Under the pieces are notes generated by a model that did not search any database, was not told the origin of the DNA, and saw only the letters and a list, made by a program, of their open reading frames with translations. This document shows, one piece after another, positions 10,723 through 23,283 of a stretch of 64,000 nucleotides of DNA (positions are counted from its first letter, which is position 1; each line of letters begins with the position of its first letter). The position numbers and the translations under genes are program-made. The stretch comes from Solen grandis (Eukaryota; Mollusca; Bivalvia; Adapedonta; Solenidae). The stretch spans positions 36,398,469 to 36,462,468 of the forward strand of contig CM037789.1 in NCBI GenBank assembly GCA_021229015.1. The letters are read 5' to 3'.

Positions 10723-12450
10723 AACACTGGCGTAGCTTTCTATAGGTACATTAGGCACATGCCTAACATTTTTTTTTTTTTTAAAGACTAAAAAAAAAAA
10801 CTGCCCGGAAAGGCGAAATAGTGGTCAAACAATTAGAAAGAATCTGTGCTATGGTATCAAAGTGAACTTTCGAATTATTATAAACAATATTATGTTAATA
10901 TGTAACGTAAAATTATATAGTTTTCAATAACGAGTGAGTTGGAAAAACGTATTTTTGTTTTAACATCTCAACAGTTATCTAAATTTTAAATTATTGAAAA
11001 TACTGAAAATTGGTCTTCCAGTTCAGTAAACTGACAAAACCACAATTTATATGATCTCAAAAATGAAATGACATTTACTGCAGACGTAATTCACACGCAC
11101 GCAATACTCATACATGCGTAAATTATTACCATTATTATGACAGTTATCTCTTAAGCTAATCTCTTAAAAGACACATCTTAGATAATAAAAAGTCTGCTTT
11201 GCGGAAATTTGATTTTATAAGGCAAAATACATAAATTTACTTTTCTCCTCTGGGTGTTTAAGGGTACATATTTTATAAACGACAGACCTAAAACAAGTTA
11301 ATAATTTTGCTTGAAACTTGTATATTGCCTTTCAGACTTACGTTTTTTCTAATGCAAATGCACTAATGCACGAAACTATATGTTCTCCTTATGTAATATT
11401 TATGCATCGATATGACGATGCTTTAAAAGCGTTAATTATGTTTTTTTCTGTTATTAAATTTATATTATAGGGAGTACGTCAACAGGTTTCACTGTTTGAT
11501 TAATATATAGAGGAAATGTGTTTGTTTTGAGTGAAAATGGAAAATATTCATCGAGAAGGGGTTTCTATTTAATAATTAAAGAGTGGGTAGCGCACGCGAA
11601 AATGTTAAGATTGTACAGGGTTTTACATCGAGATGAATGTATTCCATATTCACTCAAAAAAAAATTTTGTTTTTTTTTATGTTTACTGCTGTAATATCCA
11701 TGTACATACCCTTTAAATGAAAATTTGGTAGCCCCGGCGATCTATATCCCCCCACATTGTGGATAAAAGATATGACTTGATTTTTGATTTTTGCTGTCCC
11801 CTCGACAAGTTTTCAGTCAAAAAGGGCAACGTCAAGCTAATTACGGTGGAGGAAGCCCCCCAAAATCCCGGGAAAAAAATCCGGATAGAACCACCGACCT
11901 ACCGCAAGCCATTTGGGAAAGGGTTTTCCTCACATGAAAATCCGAAGGGAAATTTTGGGGGATTCGAACCCCCCGGGGGTTGAGGGGTGAGTGAGTTTTA
12001 AAAAGCGCGACTTTACCTTGGGCCCACTGAAGCCCCACGTGAGATGCAGATTTAATCCACTAAATTAAAAACACAGTATTTAAAACAAAAAAAGGTTTTA
12101 AAAAAAAAACTCAAATTGTCAGTCTCAGTGTAATTCAAAACACACACGAAACAATAATTATTAAAAATTTTAAATTATATTAGGTGTTTAAGGTGCTTAC
12201 ATACAACTGATCTAGATGCACTTTCTGTTCTCAGAGCGTTATGAGTGGAGTCATGAGTGTAAAGGCTACTAATGAGTTTTTAAAAATTGGGCTTGAAAAT
12301 CTAAAAAAAGGGGGTATATTCCCATTAAAAAGGGAAAACCTCAAAAAACCCAAATTTGATTGTTCACACGGGGCCCGCAAAAATCCCAAAGGGCCCCCCA
12401 CAGATCCTCCGCGGAGGAAAACATACCTACACATTTAGTGAATCCAAACT
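10723..12450. other. Interrupting segment in the right copy of the inverted duplication
   Basis: About 1.7 kb of AT-rich sequence separates the two halves of the right copy. It contains a family 2 SINE. No coding capacity, terminal repeats or target duplication could be fixed. The last third has stretched homopolymers. Confidence 0.55.
11845..12020 (-). repeat. tRNA-derived SINE, family 2, poor-quality copy
   Basis: Contains 'ACCACCGACCTACCGCAAGC' and 'TTCCTCACATGAAAATCC', as in the copy at 10148-10312, followed by an expanded version of the B-box segment (gattcgaaccccccggg). Homopolymers are stretched relative to the other copies. Confidence 0.75.
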
Positions 12451-12454
12451 ACGC

Positions 12455-13283
12455 CCCCGAAAAATATACTAGAAAGTGACTTTTTGCAACTTCAAAAGAT
12501 GGCAAATATACTTGTTAATTTTCTAACACAAGGATCTTAAAATTTGGGGTTTTCCCTTTAAATACAAAAGTTAAATAAATGAAAACAGGGAAAAAAATGA
12601 AATAAGGGGAAAAAACGGTAAACCAACTTTGGGATCTCAAATTTGAAAAATTTTGGACTTTATCCGAACAGTACTGTGCCCAATGAACCACATAGGAGGA
12701 ACAACATCACAGCACACTACCTGTACATGTCAGCCCAAAAAATGACCGGTTGGGGAAATTTCTAATCATACGATCCCCAATGTCAAATGGAGGTAACAGA
12801 AGGCCCAAAGGCACCGCAGAGTTTAAACCAAATGGATATCACAGAAGGACAAACTGCACCGACAGCAAGTCTAGTGAAAATCATAGAGGGAAAAAAGATC
12901 ACACAGAAGTCAAGTGGAAAATAAAAAGAATGACAACTGCACCAAAACAATTAAGTCAAGTGGACATCACAGAAGGACAACTGCACCACCCAAAATGGCA
13001 AATCAACCCCACATGATGATGTTACAGCCCCATTTTTAAAGACTTAACAATCACGCATAATGTCTTTATAACCTCACAAAAATGACATTACAACTCCATA
13101 TGTTTTAAAATTTCAACCTTTCATGATGATATCCCAAACCCCAAAAAATAACATAAAAACCCCAAATGATTTTAAAACGATCCCTCAAAAAAACTATTGG
13201 ACCCATCTAAACATCAATACCGAACATTTAAAACAGCTATGGCGTTCCATTCCCTAAAATGTTATCAATGTTGGTATATGGTG
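12455..13283 (-). repeat. Inverted duplication, right copy, main piece
   Basis: Reverse complement of 8281-8945 with many single-base changes and longer homopolymers. It runs into 'TTATCAATGTTGGTATATGG' (13261-13280), the 38-bp minisatellite unit, and stops at the N gap. Confidence 0.8.
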
Positions 13284-13383
13284 NNNNNNNNNNNNNNNNN
13301 NNNNNNNNNNNNNNNNNNNNNNNNNNNNNNNNNNNNNNNNNNNNNNNNNNNNNNNNNNNNNNNNNNNNNNNNNNNNNNNNNNN
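13284..13383. other. Assembly gap, 100 N
   Basis: Exactly 100 N, the usual placeholder for a gap of unknown size. The left edge lies in the 38-bp minisatellite and the right edge in a different AT-rich array. Confidence 0.95.
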
Positions 13384-14228
13384 AATTTTTTAAACTAGTA
13401 TTATACGATCGATGTTTTTAGTGTGAATTTTTCAATTTCTATTTTATACTATCAATGATTTGTGTGATATTTTTAAATTATCTATATTATACTGATAAAT
13501 ATTTAAGTGTATTTTTTTAAATTTATCTAGTTTTAAAACGAAATGATTTAATTAATTTTTTCAATTACAAGTGTTAAACTGATCAATATTATGTAATATT
13601 TTTCAATTATCTAGTGTATAGGGATCAATGATTTAGTGTAATTTTTTTAAATTACTAGTGTTATACGATAAATGTTTAAAGTGTAATATTTTTCAATTAT
13701 CAATGTTAACGACGAATTTAGTGAATATTTTTAATTATTAGTGTTATACTGATCGAATTTTATTTAAATATTTTTCAATTATCATGTTTATACGGATCAA
13801 TGATTTAGTGAAAAATTTTTCAATTATCTATGTTATCGGATCAATGTTTTTAGTTAATTTTTTCAATTATCTAGGTTATACTGATCGATGATTTTTTTAA
13901 TATTTTTCAATTTATAGTGCTAACTGATCAATGTTTTATGTTTATTTTTCAATTATTTAGTGTTAACTGATCAATGATTTTGAGAATATTTTCAATTATC
14001 TAGTGTTAAAAACTGATCAATGATTTAGTTTTAATTTTTCAATTACTAGTATTATACTGATAAATGATTTATGTAAATTTTTAAATTACTAGTGTTATAC
14101 GATCGATGATTTAGTGTAATTTTTTTTTAATTATCTAGGTTATACACAATGATTTATGTAATATTTTTTAATTAATAGTGCTACACGATCAATATTTATG
14201 TTTAATTTTTCAATTATCTATTGTTCCA
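13384..14228. repeat. AT-rich tandem repeat, about 44-46 bp
   Basis: About 19 imperfect units built around 'TTTTTCAATTATCTAGTGTT' and 'ATACTGATCAATGATTTAGT'. Spacing varies by a few bases between units, partly from apparent consensus errors near the gap. Confidence 0.85.
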
Positions 14229-14242
14229 TCGTTAAAATATAT

Positions 14243-14502
14243 GGGGGGGCCCGTGGCCGAGAGGGTAAATTTTGCTGATTTTAAACACTCACTCAGCCCC
14301 TCACCATGTGGGTTCGAATCCCGGCAGGGTCATTCGGATTTTCAAGTGAGGAAGCTTTCCCGCTGACTTGCAGTAAGTCGGTGGTTCTACCCGGATGCCT
14401 CCGTGCATTCTGGGTCTTCCTCCCCTGTAATTAGCTGGACGCCCGCTATATGACTGAAATATTGTTGAAGCGATGGTAAACTCAAATATCAAGTCAAGTC
14501 AA
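14243..14502 (+). repeat. tRNA-derived SINE, family 2
   Basis: The head reads 'CCCGTGGCCGAGAGGG' (A-box-like, as in class II Leu/Ser tRNAs) and then 'GTGGGTTCGAATCCCGGCAG' (B box). The body and the tail 'GCGATGGTAAACTCAAAT' match the copy at 25693-25941. Confidence 0.85.
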
Positions 14503-15085
14503 TGATATGGTGTTATATTGTTCATTGATCTCGTGTTATTCTGTTCAGTGATCTATCATTGTACTTTTCAATGAACTGTCATTATGCTGTTCAATGATAT
14601 GGTGTTTTACTGTGTCATTCTGTTTAATACTAACCAGTAGCTCTGAAATGAGAAGGTTTCTACTGAGTGACTGACACCCGTCCAGGATGAAAAATATTTC
14701 AGTCTGATCTCATAAAATGTTATTTGTACTCCAAGTAATTTTAAATAACCACATGTAGCACCATTCTCATAATGCGAAAATATTTTATTAAATGACCTTT
14801 TTTTTCTTGGTGCTATCAAGATATCAAATCACTTAACTTTTTTTCCTTTCTTTTCCGAATTTCATATTGAAAGTTTTATTGCGTTATTCCCCCGAAACTT
14901 GAATCTGATTTTGGCTCAAAACAAGTTTAATGACTTACTGCTGCTAATGAAAACAAAATTAATGCATGTTTTGAAAACCAAATTTGTGTGTATTCCAATA
15001 TTGCACTAAGTCATGAGACAAACGAGACATGGAAACAAAAGGTGACACAAAATCAAATTTTAGTATTTCAGAAACTGAAGGTATA
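14503..15085. other. Non-coding stretch
   Basis: The first 130 bases carry degenerate 'gttcaatgatctgtc' repeats. Nothing gene-like is seen in the rest. Confidence 0.4.
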
Positions 15086-15092
15086 TTAATCA

Positions 15093-15800
15093 TGGTACAG
15101 CACACTTTACACCAGGGTGCAGCTCATTTTACACCATGGTACAGCACCCTTTACACCAGGAAACAGCACAATTTACACCATGGTACAGCACACTTTACAC
15201 CAGGGTACAGCACAATTTACACCTGGGTACAGCCATTTTACACCATGATCAAACACACTTTACACCAACGACAGCCACTTACACCATGGTAAGCTCATTT
15301 TACACCAGGTACAGCTCACTTAACACCATGGTACAGCTCATTTTACACCAGGAAACAGCACACTTTACACCATGGTACAGCACACTTTACACCAGGGTAC
15401 AGCACAATTTACACCATGGTACAGCACACTTTACACCATGATACAGCACACTTTACACCATGGTAAAGCTCATTTTACACCAGGGTACAGCACACTTTAC
15501 ACCATGGTACAGCACACTTTACACCATGGAAAAGCACACTTTACACCAGGAAACAGCACACTTTACACCATGGTACAGATCATTTTACACCAGGGTACAG
15601 CACACTTTACACCATGGTACAGCTCATGTAACATCATGGTACAGCACACTTTACACCAGGAAACAGCACAATTTTTCACCATGGTACAGCAAAACTTTAC
15701 ACCAGGGTACAGCACATGTTACACCAGGGTACAGCATACTTTACACCAGGGTATAGTACACTTTACACCAGGGTAAATTTTCCACCAAGGTACAGCACAG
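15093..15800. repeat. 22-bp minisatellite
   Basis: About 32 copies of a 22-bp unit with two main forms, CATGGTACAGCACACTTTAC and CAGGGTACAGCACACTTTAC (each followed by AC). Three units make 66 bp, which keeps long frames open on the plus strand; these are not genes. Confidence 0.95.
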
Positions 15801-18800
15801 AAAAGCCAGACCAGACTGGAAGCCAGTTTCACTCTCATCAGGTTCCCCACCAACTTGAAGGGTCGTGGACAGTATAAACTTTTATCAGCTTGTGTATGGT
15901 AATGTTGATTAACAGACCTCTAAATAGTTAAGGCAGTGTTAAATATAAGACTCACAAGGATGATGTCAAAGGCAAACTGATCAAGGTTTACATACCAAAT
16001 TTAAGACTCTTTCCTAAGACATTTTGTTTCCATATCCTAGTACCAGAAGTTGCTGTTGTGTAGCCATTTACTTAACAGAACATTATCTTAAAGCAGCTTG
16101 TTCACCGATGGCTTTGACAAAAATTTCATTTTTTATTTTTTGTGTGTATAAAGTCTATCAATGCCCATCTACAGACGCATGGTCACCCATTTTCAACCTT
16201 CTGTGGTTGTCAAAATAATGGGCAGTTTCCCCATCACAGGTAATACCATTACAGACGTTACTGAAACTATATATAGAATTATAATACCTATATTTAGATT
16301 TTTATTTTTATTTGCTGACATTTGGCTGATCATATTCATTTTTCACTCATGTGCTAACTTCTTAGGCTGAACTTACGAAATTGCTAGCCTGAACCAGTGA
16401 ACCCGCCATATTGCATGATGTGTGACGTGGTACCACAAGCACGAGTTTATTTGTTAGGAAACAAAGACTTCCCCAACATTAACAAGGGAGAGTAGAAAAT
16501 TATTTTCTTTTAATTTCTATTGATCATCTGTGAGCGAGATGCTTTAAAAGAGAAGAAAGATTGTATGCTTCCAAAATTTAATTATTGCAAAATATAGGTC
16601 CTGCCAATCCTTGCACTTTAAAATCACTCTGTTCAGGGGCGAATTGCTTACACAAGTTTCAATGTACTTTTCACTGGATTTATATGCAACCGGATGCTGC
16701 AAAAATATGTTTCGATGCAGAAGAAGGTACGCTTCAAAGATGCATTGCACAGTAACATGGTAAAAACATATGGCCAACAGGCTTTTGATTTTCAGATTTG
16801 GAATGGATATTTTGTAATTGTGCATTTAATGTGGGAAAAAAAATGCTTTGTTGTCATTATAAATATGAGTGTGCATGTGCCAGTTTTTAGCATGGATTAT
16901 CTGCTAAATCTTGCAGAATTATTTTTGATTTAATGTTAGATAAATGTTGTCTACATGAGACATCATTCTGCCCTACGAATAGTAAAAACTGTTACATAGA
17001 GCATGAAGAAACTGGACTATGTGACATTGCAACACTTTGTTTGAGCAGCTCACCTCGGGCTAGCAAAATGTGATCATGTAGCTCCTCTGTCTCTTATCTG
17101 TCTCTCTCTTGCTTAATCTCACTGTCTGTCTCTTTTTCTCAGTCTCATTTTCTGACTCCCTCTCTCATCCTCACTCACTCTGGGTTACAAACATAAATAA
17201 TTCACTTCAACTGGTAAATAAGATCAAAGATATTTAAGAACCAAAAGATTTGCAACACATATTGTTCTACATTTTGACCCCACAGGTCAAAACATGTTGA
17301 CCCATGCCCATAATTATCATGGTCCACTCTGACACTCCTAACCTGTGTACATCTCAACTGGTAATGGATTTTCTACCCAGTCAGATAACCAGATATTTGA
17401 TGAGAATTTAAATCCTTATGGAATTAAAACATCAACACATTTACAGTTCTGGATTTCTAAAGGTAAATGAACACTGCAACAGACATCCTTGCTGTAATTC
17501 TACACATTATGCTCAGGGTATGCTGTGTGTTACTGTCTGGCTGTGTATAGAACAGTGATGTAATGCATCAGTACCCTGTAAATTGATTAAACACCAAGTA
17601 AATGGAGAAAGAAGATCTGAACAGAAATAATGAAGAAAATGTTACCCTACATCAGCAGAAAATAATTGGGTAGCCTGTATGGGTTTACAAACCTACACAT
17701 AAAATACCTTACTAAAATGGTGGGGATCCACTGGTGATCAAGTTTTAAGATATGATTCACCCATTTCTGTGAACCTAACACTGGTCTAGTCCATACACCT
17801 GCCATCCTATCATCCAAAAGGAAATCAATACAGAAACAAATCTATCTATAATAACAGTCCTAAATCTGGAGACCCGTTAAGGTTATCTTGCCTATTTGAA
17901 GCTTTTGTCTTGCAAGACAGAAAGTAATCAATGAATATGGGTTTTGCAGTGATTTCCAGAGCAAAAAACACATCACTCAAGATGAAGGAATGAGAAGCTT
18001 GTCACATACTAATACTGTGGTATATGTCTGCAAACAAATGGCGATTTCATTACTGCACACTCCATAACAGGTGCCTGTATCTGAAAGAGTCCAGTGATAG
18101 AGTGAGGTGGTATGAAAACCCGAGTTGAAAAATGGCCTACTCATGTAAAATTCTATGACAGAGTTATTTTCTCTTGCCTACAGGTGGCAGAGATTCCAAG
18201 TTTAAACCTTTACTTCACATTTTGATGCACTGACAAACAGAGAAGACCCAGATCAGACACTCCTGTATGGAAAGAAAAATCCATGATTCATATATTATTT
18301 TAATTTTCAGTTAATTAATATTCATCAGTCATAAATTTGTACATGAATATTCATGAGGTAAGGGTTAAAAACAATACCTTAAAAGGCAGATATTTGCCAA
18401 TCCCGTTAAAATTGACTTATTGTTTCAAAATGCATACCAATTTCTAGAATACCGATTCTGAAAATATTGAAAATAGGCAGTAATCGAGAGAGAGAGAGAG
18501 AGAAAGACAGAGAGACAGAGAGATAGATTATCTTTACAGTAGTGTTATGATAGACATGTTTACTTTGTGGAACAGTCACTTCATGAATAGCGCCTCATTC
18601 CCTAGACTCACATGACTTTGAAAAGTAACAATTGAAAAAAGGCTTTGAGCTGAAAGGTGTAAAACATTTATACAGGACTTCTATGTTAGACAACCAAAAT
18701 AACAATACTCAGGAATTCTTTTACACTATCATGACATTCAAGATCATACAATCTTCAGCATAAATGGTTGAAGTTGCAACAGTGGTTGCAGTTTGACACA

Positions 18801-19060
18801 ACAACAAAAAAAAAGAAAAAGAAATGTTCTGCCATCCATGTGGAAACCATTAAGCACTTGTCTTCAGGCTAACAAAAATTGAGATGGTTCAGCCAACAGT
18901 ATAGAATCAGCAAGACTAAGTAACTCTTTCTGGTGGTCAAGGGTTAAGTAAGGTTAAAACTGTACATTACCATTGGGTTCTTGTATTAAGTTTGAATTAT
19001 AGAAGCAATAGCAGGACTAAAGTGTGCATTCTGAAATGATTCTTCACTTCACTTGTACAA
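15801..19060. other. Non-coding stretch of 3.3 kb
   Basis: No exon with convincing codon pattern and splice sites was found on either strand. CT-rich sequence at about 17085-17165 and a GA microsatellite at about 18487-18528 are the only low-complexity tracts. Confidence 0.5.
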
Positions 19061-19065
19061 CATTT

Positions 19066-21112
19066 CTGGTAAATGTAAATGCCAGAACAGTGCATATCCA
19101 CTACAATGCTAGCCATCATAATGTAAATGCCAGTACAGTGCATATGCACTACAATGCTAGTTATCATAATGTAAATGCCAGTACAGTGCATATGCACTAC
19201 AATGCTAGTTATCATAATGTAAATGCCAGTACAGTGCATATGCACTACAATGCTAGCCATCATAATGCAAATGCCAGTACAGTGCATATGCACTTCAATG
19301 CTAGCCATCATAATGTAAATGCCAGTACAGTGCATATCACTACAATGCTAGCCATCATCATGTAAATGCCAGTACAGTGCATATGCACTACAATGCTAGC
19401 CATCATAATGTAAATGCCAGTACAGTGCATATCCACTACAATGCTAGCCATCATAATGTAAATGCCAGTACAGTGCATATCCACTACAATGCTAGCCATC
19501 ATAATGCAAATGCCAGTACAGTTCATATCCACTACAATGCTAGTTATCATAATGTAAATGCCAGTACAGTGCATATCCACTACAATGCTAGCCATCATAA
19601 TGTAAATGCCAGTACAGTGCATATGCACTACAATGCTAGTTATCATAATGTAAATGCCAGAACAGTGCATATGCACTACAATGCTAGTTATCATAATGTA
19701 AATGCCAGTACAGTGCATATGCACTACAATGCTAGCCATCATAATGCAAATGCCAGTACAGTGCATATGCACTTCAATGCTAGCCATCATAATGTAAATG
19801 CCAGTACAGTGCATATCACTACAATGCTAGCCATCATCATGTAAATGCCAGTACAGTGCATATGCACTACAATGCTAGCCATCATAATGTAAATGCCAGT
19901 ACAGTGCATATCCACTACAATGCTAGCCATCATAATGTAAATGCCAGTACAGTTCATATCCACTACAATGCTAGCCATCATAATGTAAATGCCAGTACAG
20001 TTCATATCCACTACAATGCTAGCCATCATAATGCAAATGCCAGTACAGTTCATATCCACTACAATGCTAGTTATCATAATGTAAATGCCAGTACAGTGCA
20101 TATCCACTACAATGCTAGCCATCATAATGTAAATGCCAGTACAGTTCATATCCACTTCAATGCTAGCCATCATAATGCAAATGCCAGTACAGTGCATATC
20201 CACTACAATGCTAGCCATCATAATGTAAATGCCAGTACAGTTCATATCCACTACAATGCTAGCCATCATAATGTAAATGCCAGTACAGTCATATCCACTA
20301 CAATGCTAGCCATCATAATGCAAATGCCAGTACAGTTCATATCCACTACAATGCTAGTTATCATAATGCAAATGCCAGTACAGTGCATATCCACTACAAT
20401 GCTAGACATCATAATGCAAATGCCAGTACAGTTCATATCCACTACAATGCTAGTTATCATAATGCAAATGCCAGTACAGTGCATATTCACTACAATGCTA
20501 GCCATCATAATGTAAATGCCAGTACAGTTCATATCCATTACAATGCTAGCCATCATAATGCAAATGCCAGTACAGTGCATATCCACTACAATGCTAGCCA
20601 TCATAATGCAAATGCCAGTACAGTGCATATCAACTACAATGCTAGTTATCATAATGCAAATGCCAGTACAGTGCATATCCACTACAATGCTAGTTATCAT
20701 AATGCAAATGCCAGTACAGTGCATATCCACTACAATGCTAGCCATCATAATGCAAATGCCAGTACAGTGCATATCCACTACAATGCTAGCCATCATAATC
20801 CAAATGGCAGTACAGTGCATATCCACTACAATGCTAGCCATCATAATCCAAATGCCAGTACAGTGCATATCCACTACAATGCTAGCCATCATAATGTAAA
20901 TGCCAGTACAGTGCATATCCACTACAATGCTAGCCATCATAATGCAAATGCCAGTACAGTGCATATCCACTACAATGCTAGCCATCATAATCCAAATGCC
21001 AGTACAGTACATATCCACTACAATGCTAGCCATCATAATGTAAATGCCAGTACAGTGCATATCACTACAATGCAAGCCATCATAATGCAAATGCAAGTAC
21101 AGTGCATATCCT
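19066..21112. repeat. 48-bp satellite array A
   Basis: About 42 head-to-tail copies of a 48-bp unit containing 'AATGCCAGTACAGTGCATAT' and 'CACTACAATGCTAGCCATCA'. Because 48 is a multiple of three, both strands show long frames repeating a 16-residue block. These have no independent support as proteins. Left-hand units mostly have 'atatgcac' and right-hand units 'atatccac', and there is a higher-order repeat of 479 bp. Confidence 0.97.
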
Positions 21113-21266
21113 TACATGGGTCATCAGGATAATGTGGCTGGGTGTGGTATTATACCACATGTCTAGGGCATGAACCTACAGTGTGACAACATTGTATCTG
21201 TAGACATTGTCTCCAAATGATTCAATTACTGTTGGTAGGACATTAAACCAAATAAACAAACATACG
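21113..21266 (+). repeat. SINE 3' part, family 1
   Basis: Runs from 'TCATCAGGATAATGTGGCTG' to 'GACATTAAACCAAATAAAC', matching the body and tail of other family 1 copies. It separates satellite arrays A and B. Confidence 0.75.
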
Positions 21267-21274
21267 AATCTCAA

Positions 21275-21548
21275 AAAACAATGAATATCCATAGCAATGC
21301 CTATCATTGTAAGTATTATGGCAGTACAGTTCATATCCAAAACAATGCCTGTCATCGTAAGTTTAATGCCAGTACAGTGCTTATCCATAACAATGCCTGT
21401 CATTGTAAGTATAATGCCAGTACAGAGAATATCAATAACAATGTCCATCATTGTAAGTATAAATGCCAGTACAGTGCAGATCCAAAACAATGCCTGTCAT
21501 TGTAAGTATAATGCCAGTACAGTGCATATCCATAACAATGCCTGTCAT
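21275..21548. repeat. 48-bp satellite array B, left part
   Basis: Nearly six copies of a 48-bp unit with 'AATGCCAGTACAGTGCATAT' and 'CCATAACAATGCCTGTCATT'. It shares its first half and its period with array A. The array stops abruptly inside a unit and resumes at 26284. Confidence 0.9.
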
Positions 21549-21549
21549 T

Positions 21550-21585
21550 AGGTTTTCGTGGACTGCAACGCAGCCGCGAAAACCT
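21550..21585. repeat. Hairpin 1 (AGGTTTTCG...CGAAAACCT)
   Basis: A 36-bp imperfect palindrome at the exact point where the 48-bp array breaks. Confidence 0.75.
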
Positions 21586-21633
21586 ACTGTTCTTCTTGTG
21601 TTTCTTTTTCCTTTTTTTTTTTTCCATTATTAT

Positions 21634-21668
21634 TAGGTTTTCGCACAACTGCGAAGTGCGAAAACCTA
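21634..21668. repeat. Hairpin 2 (AGGTTTTCGC...GCGAAAACCT)
   Basis: A second palindrome of the same type 84 bp downstream, likewise followed by 'TGTTCT', 'TGTG' and a T-rich run. Confidence 0.75.
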
Positions 21669-21844
21669 TTGTTCTCGTTGTGTGTTTATTTGTCATTTTT
21701 TTTTTTTTTTTTATTTTTCTTCTTCTGTCAAAAATTTGTCCCGAGCCTACAGTAACGTAGGATTAAGCTACGACCATGAAATTTTTAACACTTAATGACA
21801 TTGTCCTGACTTAGATCCTTAGGAGCCATTTTTTCAGATTTGTC

Positions 21845-22490
21845 TCCCATTGTGCCGCTAGGTGGCGTTTATTATGTAATTGATTGTATTGAAAAATCTC
21901 CAAAATCCAAAGTCGGATTTAGATACGGTTTTTTTTATTCTGTTCCTTATTGGCACCCCAACAAAATATATAGGTCTAGAAGTTCAAAAAAGATATCATT
22001 TCCTGTTCAGGAGGGGACCAAAGTTCGAATCTTGGAAATAACGCGTTTTTTAAGAGAAAATATGGTAGGTCCCTTTAAACAGAAATATTGGCCGACTTTG
22101 ATAAGATAGAAGAATTTTGTTTGTTTAAACAGATTCGCAAGACCTAGCCGCACAAAATATATAGTGTGGCAATTTCAGGAAATGCACCGTTTATCTGCTA
22201 GAGGCGTTCAAAGATCACTGAATACGGAAAAAATAAAAATTTCAAGTTTTTAAAATATTTCATTTTTCGTCATTTTTTCATGTTTTTTCGTTCTCCTGTA
22301 TTTATTTCTTGTTCGATTTTCATGAAATTTTCACTGAATGTGCAGTATGATGTTCTTAATCAGCTTATACTTTAAAATAATAAAAGGTAGTAAAGGTCAA
22401 GGTCATATCAGCAATATCGATTTTTTCTTTGACCTCATATAGCTCAAAAACGGTAAATATTCTATCGAGACATAACGGGTATAAAATGTT
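21845..22490 (+). repeat. Diverged direct duplication, copy 1
   Basis: Shares 'TGCCGCTAGGTGGC', 'GCACAAAATATATAG' followed by 'TGG', and 'TTTTTTCTTTGACCT' in the same order with 23284-23910, at an offset of about 1.43 kb. Confidence 0.7.
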
Positions 22491-22784
22491 ATGCTTTAGA
22501 GACCTTTCTAACGGTACCAAAATTTTAAAAGTCAGACATCAAATGAAAAAAATAATTATGAAAAAACTCAATTATAGGTACACACAGTGGTTTTCTGCAT
22601 TTATCTCAGAGGTTAATCACATATCATTATAATTTTATTATCAGATTTATAGAATGTTTATTTACCTTTCTAACGATATGCAGTTTTGAAGATCGGGTAA
22701 AAAATGGTCGAGTTATGTTAGATTTCCCATACGTAGCGAAAGCCCAATTTTTAAAATATTTCAGTCCAACGCTTATCTTACTTG

Positions 22785-22985
22785 TACTGGGGTGTGTATA
22801 TTTCTCAGTGTATTATTGGCCATTTGACCACAGCGTAGCTGGGATGATGTAAACAACTCGCGGTCAAGTGACTTTCCTGCAGTCTAATGCTGGTCTACCT
22901 GTACTGGTGAACTGGGGGTGTGTATAGTTCTCAGTGTATTGGCCATACGTGTCTGTATACCACGGCCGGGATGATGTTAACCTTT
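22785..22985. repeat. Short direct repeat of about 115 bp
   Basis: 'GGGTGTGTATATTTCTCAGT' at about 22792 and 'GGGTGTGTATAGTTCTCAGT' at about 22915 are each followed by 'gtat...ggccat' and 'gggatgatgt'. Confidence 0.65.
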
Positions 22986-23283
22986 ATTGGTTGTTTTACA
23001 AATGTAGGACACAGTTTATTTAGCTTTATAAAAAAGAGGTACAATTTCATATAAAAAAGTGAAAGGAATGATAGAAGAAGTAACAATAGCATTGTATGAA
23101 GCTTATCTAAGTGAGAAAACCGATGATGTTGCGGATGCAACTCTAGTTATTATTCTTTTGCACTTTTTTTGTGGCCGCTGTTGCGACATGATTAGAAGTG
23201 CTACAAATATGAAAATTTCCATGCATACTCACATGTATCTGAAGTTGTGCACCACTAAGTTTGTTTTTCATTTTAGTACTAAG

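Noticed and set aside
15029..15776. Frames with repeating His-Phe-Thr-Pro and Tyr-Ser-Thr-Leu blocks
   Set aside because: By-product of the 22-bp array; several overlapping phases are open, which a real gene would not show.
19066..21112. CRISPR-like regular spacing
   Set aside because: The units are contiguous with no unique spacers, no cas genes are nearby, and the DNA is eukaryotic. It is a tandem satellite.
19024..21132. Long frames on both strands encoding His/Asn-rich or Met/Ile/Cys-rich 16-residue repeats
   Set aside because: They exist because the 48-bp unit is a multiple of three and lacks stops in several frames. Both strands are open equally, and there are no splice or start signals.
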